DNA from: Eubacterium plexicaudatum ASF492
GTDB lineage: Bacteria > Bacillota > Clostridia > Lachnospirales > Lachnospiraceae
Direction: 5' to 3'
Assembly (NCBI RefSeq): GCF_000364225.2
Contig: NZ_AQFT02000001.1
Span: 434,001 to 498,000 of the forward strand
Length of the DNA stretch: 64,000 bases
Positions 60,831 through 64,000 of this stretch are shown in pieces. Numbering within the stretch: position 1 is the first letter of the stretch; each line of letters begins with the position of its first letter. The translations under genes and the position numbers were made by a program. The notes below the pieces were generated by a model. The model was not told the DNA's origin and made no database searches. It saw only the letters and a list, made by a program, of their open reading frames with translations.

Positions 60831-61133
60831 TGACAACGGAGGGCATGGGAAATCGGGTTTCCAGCCTTTGCCCGAAGGGGAAGCCGTCCAGCTTGGGCTG
60901 CCGGAGGAATGGCTGGAAGGAGAAAAGCCATAGCCGGTTGCCGGCTGGTTGCCCCTCCCGTTGTCAAGCCCGTTGCCGGGAAGAGAGCCTGCAAATGCCG
61001 TATTTCCGGGCTTTTTCTTTTCCTGACAACGAAAGCAACGGAAAAATAGAAAGAAAATCAATCAGGACAGGAAACGGGAAGCCGGGTTTTGTGTGCGGGG
61101 TTTTTTAACGTCCGTTGTCAGACCCCGTTGTCA
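60831..61133. repeat. Five copies of CCGTTGTCA / TGACAACGG
   Basis: Inverse copies at 60831-60839 and 61024-61031 (last base differs), direct copies at 60958-60966, 61112-61120 and 61125-61133, the last two 13 bp apart. They lie in the 420-bp gene-free stretch before the serine recombinase 3 unit, which fits binding sites of a recombinase, a relaxosome protein or a regulator. Confidence 0.55.
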
Positions 61134-61203
61134 GGCTCCCACCTGCCCGGCAGCACACGACACACGCCCGGACGAAGCCGTCCGGGTATCTTTATGGAGG
61201 TAA

Positions 61204-61383
61204 ATGCCTATGGCAAAACAAGCAGACCGCCCGGCGCAGAGCCGGAACAAAAAGAAAAAGGTGCAGTTTATCGTGTCCCGTGAGTTTGCGGGCAGCCAGA
61301 CCATGCAGGAAGCTTTTGAGCAGCTTATCGAGAGGCAGACCTGTGAGCGGTTCGAGGAATGGCAGAAACGGCAGGCAGGCTAA
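61204..61383 (+). CDS. Small basic protein upstream of serine recombinase 3
   Basis: 59 residues (or 57 from ATG 61210, better spaced from TATGGAGG). 'MAKQADRPAQSRNKKKKVQFIVSREFAGSQTMQEAFEQLIERQTCERFEEWQKRQAG': a Lys-rich start, then 'VSREF.G.QT..EAF..LI'. Short proteins like this regularly precede recombinases in gut Firmicutes elements. Possibly a directionality or DNA-binding factor. Not established. Confidence 0.6.
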   Translation: MPMAKQADRPAQSRNKKKKVQFIVSREFAGSQTMQEAFEQLIERQTCERFEEWQKRQAG

Positions 61384-61492
61384 AGGGCGGAAACCGGAGA
61401 AAAACCGGGAATCTTGCAGAAAACAGTTGAACAAATGGCGGGGGCATGGTATTATCATGGTATCGTGTCCCTGTTCATAGAAGGAGAAGCCT

Positions 61493-63148
61493 ATGAGCAG
61501 GAAAAATCATCTATCGAATCAGAAAATAACCGCCCTCTATTGCAGGATTTCCCTTGATGACGGCAGCCAGAATGAAAGCATGAGCATCTCCAACCAGAAA
61601 CTTATGCTCAAAGATTACGCTGAAAAGAACGGTATGTCCCGGTACGAGTATTACGTGGATGACGGGTATACAGGAAGGAATTTCAACCGCCCTTCGTTTA
61701 AGCGTCTGATTGCCGACATTGAAGCGGGGAAAATCGGCTGCGTGATAACCAAAGACCTTTCAAGGCTTGGGAGGAACTATATTGAAGCGGGCAGTTATAT
61801 CGAAATCTTTTTCCCGAAACACAATGTAAGGTATATAGCGGTCACGGACGGCGTGGACAGCCTGACAAGGCAGGAAATGGATATAACGCCGTTCAAAAAT
61901 ATCCTGAATGATATGTACAGCCGGGATATTTCAAAGAAAGTGCTGGCCGGGCGCATGACACGCTCCCGTCAGGGGAAGTTTTGCGGCGGGCAGCCGCCCC
62001 TTGGCTTGATGCGTGACCCGGAGGAAAGGGGACACCTTATCCTTGACCCGGACACTGCGCCGACTATCCGAAGAATCTATGACCTTGCCTTAAACGGCTG
62101 GGGGTGTATGCGGATAGCCAAACAGCTTATGGAGGATAAAATCCCCATCACACGGGTAAAAAGCAATACGGAATGTGACGTGAATTATTATTCGTGGGGG
62201 AGCGCAAGGATTAGCCATATCCTGCGGAACCCGTTTTACAAGGGCGCACATCTTGTCTGCCGGACGCACCAGAAGGGAATCCGCTCCAATGCCTATGACA
62301 TCATTCCCCGTGAGGAATGGGAAGTCCTTGAGGGCTGCCATGAAGCCATTGTAAGCCCGGAGGACTGGGAGAAGGTGCAGGAACTGATTGACCGCCGCCC
62401 TCCCATCATGGAGGGGAACGCCTGCCCCTTCTACAACCTGTTCCACGGCATTATCTACTGCGCCACCTGCGGGAAGTCCATGCAGGTACGCTATGAGAAG
62501 GTAGGCAGAACCGGGAAGAACCGCTTTACCGGCGAGGAACGGGAGCCGATAGACAAGGCGTATTATATCTGCCAGACGTATAACCGGCTGGGGAAGAACG
62601 CCTGCACCAGCCATAAGGTGGAAGCCAGGGATTTATACAATCTTGTGTTGAGGGACATTCAGGAACTTGTGGCAATGGCGTTGAAAGACGTGGAATCGTT
62701 CTACCAGCGGATTAGCAGCCGCATGGAGCGGCGGTATCTGGCGGACGCTTCGGAGATGGAGAAGGAGCGGGAACGGCTGGAAGCAAGGAACCGGGAGATT
62801 GACGATATGTTTTTGAACCTGTATACCGACAAGGCGAAGGGAATCCTGTCAGAGCAGCGGTTTGTGAAGCTGACGGCGGCGATGGAGCGGGAACAGGAGG
62901 AAAACCAGAAGCAGCTAAAAGAATTGACCCTCTCCTTGCGCCGTTCCAATGAGCAGGAAAGCGATGTCCGCACCTTTATCCGGGAAATCCGGCAGTACGC
63001 CGCAGTCCGGGAACTGGACGAGGGTATCTTGAACCGCCTTATCAGCCGGATTCTGGTGGGGGAGGTGAAAAAGGTTGACGGGGAGAAGTTTCAGAAAATC
63101 AAAATCATTTATAACTTTGTCGGGGAGATACCAGCGGCAACAGAATAA
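61493..63148 (+). CDS. Large serine recombinase 3
   Basis: 551 residues, ribosome site AGAAGGAGAAGCCT. Catalytic Ser20 in 'ALYCRISLDDG', 'DDGYTGRNFNRPSF', 'KDLSRLGRNYIEAG'; recombinase domain; zinc ribbon 'FHGIIYCATCGKSMQV...YICQTYNRLGKNACTSHKV' (about 325-380); coiled coil (400-490). Shorter than recombinases 1 and 2, without the long basic tail. It lies at the right edge of the mobile region, just before lipoprotein genes of chromosomal character, so it may be the integrase of the whole right-hand element. Confidence 0.93.
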   Translation: MSRKNHLSNQKITALYCRISLDDGSQNESMSISNQKLMLKDYAEKNGMSRYEYYVDDGYTGRNFNRPSFKRLIADIEAGKIGCVITKDLSRLGRNYIEAGSYIEIFFPKHNVRYIAVTDGVDSLTRQEMDITPFKNILNDMYSRDISKKVLAGRMTRSRQGKFCGGQPPLGLMRDPEERGHLILDPDTAPTIRRIYDLALNGWGCMRIAKQLMEDKIPITRVKSNTECDVNYYSWGSARISHILRNPFYKGAHLVCRTHQKGIRSNAYDIIPREEWEVLEGCHEAIVSPEDWEKVQELIDRRPPIMEGNACPFYNLFHGIIYCATCGKSMQVRYEKVGRTGKNRFTGEEREPIDKAYYICQTYNRLGKNACTSHKVEARDLYNLVLRDIQELVAMALKDVESFYQRISSRMERRYLADASEMEKERERLEARNREIDDMFLNLYTDKAKGILSEQRFVKLTAAMEREQEENQKQLKELTLSLRRSNEQESDVRTFIREIRQYAAVRELDEGILNRLISRILVGEVKKVDGEKFQKIKIIYNFVGEIPAATE

Positions 63149-63167
63149 TGTGAGATTATAGAAAGTC

Positions 63168-63198
63168 AGGAGGAATCCAACTTTTTAAGATTCCTCCT
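63168..63198. terminator. Hairpin after serine recombinase 3
   Basis: AGGAGGAATC (63168-63177) and GATTCCTCCT (63189-63198) form a perfect 10-bp stem 19 bp after the stop. No long T-run follows on the plus strand, so termination may be partial. Confidence 0.45.
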
Positions 63199-63266
63199 GT
63201 GCATTGGCGCTGTTTTTTTGCAGCTTCTTTTGGACTTAACCGTGAATACACAATAATTTTGCAAAA

Positions 63267-63826
63267 TTATTCACCTGTGATTATTACAATTTTCACAGCT
63301 TGAGTTGGATGTTCTTCATCATCAAGTGTCCCCCGGTAACTGATCTCAACTTTATCGCCCACAGCAATCGTGGAACCTCCTTTTGCCTCATGGGCACTTT
63401 CCGTGGAATACCCTTCTAATATCGGGGTATTTTCCATAAAAAAATAATAGAGCATATCGTCCTCCGGAGTCCTGAGTGTAAGTATGTTTTCTTCATACTT
63501 TTCAATAATTCCTGCTATGGGATCGCCCGCTGGGATTTCTTCGACCGGGATTTCTTCGAGCGGAATTTCTTCGGCTTCCGAAGTGGTTTTTTGGTTTCTT
63601 CTGTAATCTCTGACTTTGACGATTCTGTAACTTTTGCTTCTGTTTCTGTAGTTTTTGCATCTACAGTTTTTACATCTGCTACTTCTTCCTGAACCGTTTC
63701 TTTCGGGGAATCATTCTCCACAGATATTTCATCCTTTTTTTGTTCCGATGAGCATCCGATCATCCCCATAGTTAAAGCTATCATAAATATCAGTATCAAT
63801 TTCCTTTTCATAATCTTTCCCATCAC
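63267..63826 (-). pseudogene. Lipoprotein with EIPxE repeats, frameshifted
   Basis: On the minus strand 'MMGKIMKRKLILIFMIALTMGMIGCSSEQKK' is a lipoprotein signal with lipobox MIGC. An acidic Thr/Glu/Lys-rich linker follows. One A restored in the run at 63587-63592 turns the basic-looking tail into 'SEAEEIPLEEIPVEEIPAGDPIAGIIEKYEENILTLRTPEDDMLYYFFMENTPILEGYS...GDKVEISYRGTLDDEEHPTQAVKIVIITGE', about 187 residues. The C-terminal part is a small beta domain, presumably outside the cell. Unknown function; probably chromosomal. Confidence 0.7.
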
Positions 63827-63829
63827 TTT

Positions 63830-64000
63830 CTAAAAGAATCGTATTTCCTTGGCATAAAATTTATCATTTTTAAAGCTGCCCTTCATTTCAACAGACATAT
63901 GTACCTTCAAGTCCTGAAATTCAGCCTTTGTGTCCTCATAGCTTTCTCCATTTCCATCAGTGGTTTTTAAATAAAAACGGGTATCATCTTCCAAAATCAC
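63830..64000 (-). CDS. Partial protein at the window edge (C-terminal end)
   Basis: The minus-strand frame is open from the window end to TAG at 63830-63832: 'VILEDDTRFYLKTTDGNGESYEDTKAEFQDLKVHMSVEMKGSFKNDKFYAKEIRFF'. It directly precedes the lipoprotein gene in the same direction. The strand-rich pattern and closeness to the lipoprotein suggest a related envelope protein. The family is not recognisable from this piece. Confidence 0.55.
   Translation of the reverse strand: MILEDDTRFYLKTTDGNGESYEDTKAEFQDLKVHMSVEMKGSFKNDKFYAKEIRFF

Noticed and set aside
1-64000. CRISPR arrays, tRNA and rRNA genes
   Set aside because: No regularly spaced repeats with unique spacers were seen, and no rRNA or convincing cloverleaf sequence was noticed by eye on either strand. 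A tRNA search program would be more sensitive.

Overview
The window looks like chromosomal DNA of a gut Clostridia member, most likely Lachnospiraceae (inference). Codon use and ribosome sites are Firmicutes-like, and the conjugation, group II intron, IS and large serine recombinase families are those usual in Blautia/Roseburia-type genomes. No rRNA, tRNA or CRISPR array was seen.

Layout. (1) 1-5260: an AT-rich cell-surface glycan locus (two GT4-type transferases, a GT2 transferase, DUF2304, an SMR-like membrane protein, DUF2142). A further gene is cut off after 14 codons. (2) 5260-7905: left part of a Tn1549-like conjugative element (DUF6017 replication/regulatory protein, DUF5348, PcfB, start of virD4). 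(3) 7905-15345: a large serine recombinase, an IS4-type element, a sigma/anti-sigma pair, a lipoprotein gene flanked by inverted repeats, and capA. (4) 15396-20428: a compact phage-satellite-like block (repressor, excisionase-like HTH, primase, D5-type helicase, TerS-like protein) bounded by att-like repeats but with no integrase. (5) 20.4-27.8 kb: two paralogous unknown proteins, a 163-nt hairpin, a sigma-70 gene, a type I toxin, two XRE genes and an IS1380-type transposase. (6) 27.9-50.75 kb: successive insertions in virD4: a 5'-truncated group II intron, a 13.7-kb mobilizable element (serine recombinase, MATE pump with PadR, relaxase, oriT-like site, RepA, DnaC-like, TnpW), and a second group II intron itself split by a DDE/AAA+ transposon. 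(7) 50.78-58.34 kb: minus-strand genes (zinc ribbon, PDDEXK nuclease, MobC, DUF3849, SNF2 fragment) plus an intact IS66. (8) 58.34-63.2 kb: a second DDE/AAA+/DUF6431 transposon, repeats and a third serine recombinase. (9) 63.2-64 kb: a lipoprotein gene and one partial gene.

Central structural result: virD4, the conjugation coupling-protein gene, survives as four collinear pieces (7383-7900, 29951-30176, 43897-43954, 50309-50752). Three junctions can be read to the base: a GG dinucleotide for the serine-recombinase element, intron ends that restore the reading frame, and an 8-9 bp duplication for the transposon inside the intron. The conjugative element as seen here cannot encode a working coupling protein.

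Caution on sequence quality: at least 19 genes or gene junctions are broken by a single-base indel, nearly all deletions in short homopolymers, and each reads through if one base is restored. This looks more like base-calling error than decay. Genes marked frameshifted may be intact in the organism.
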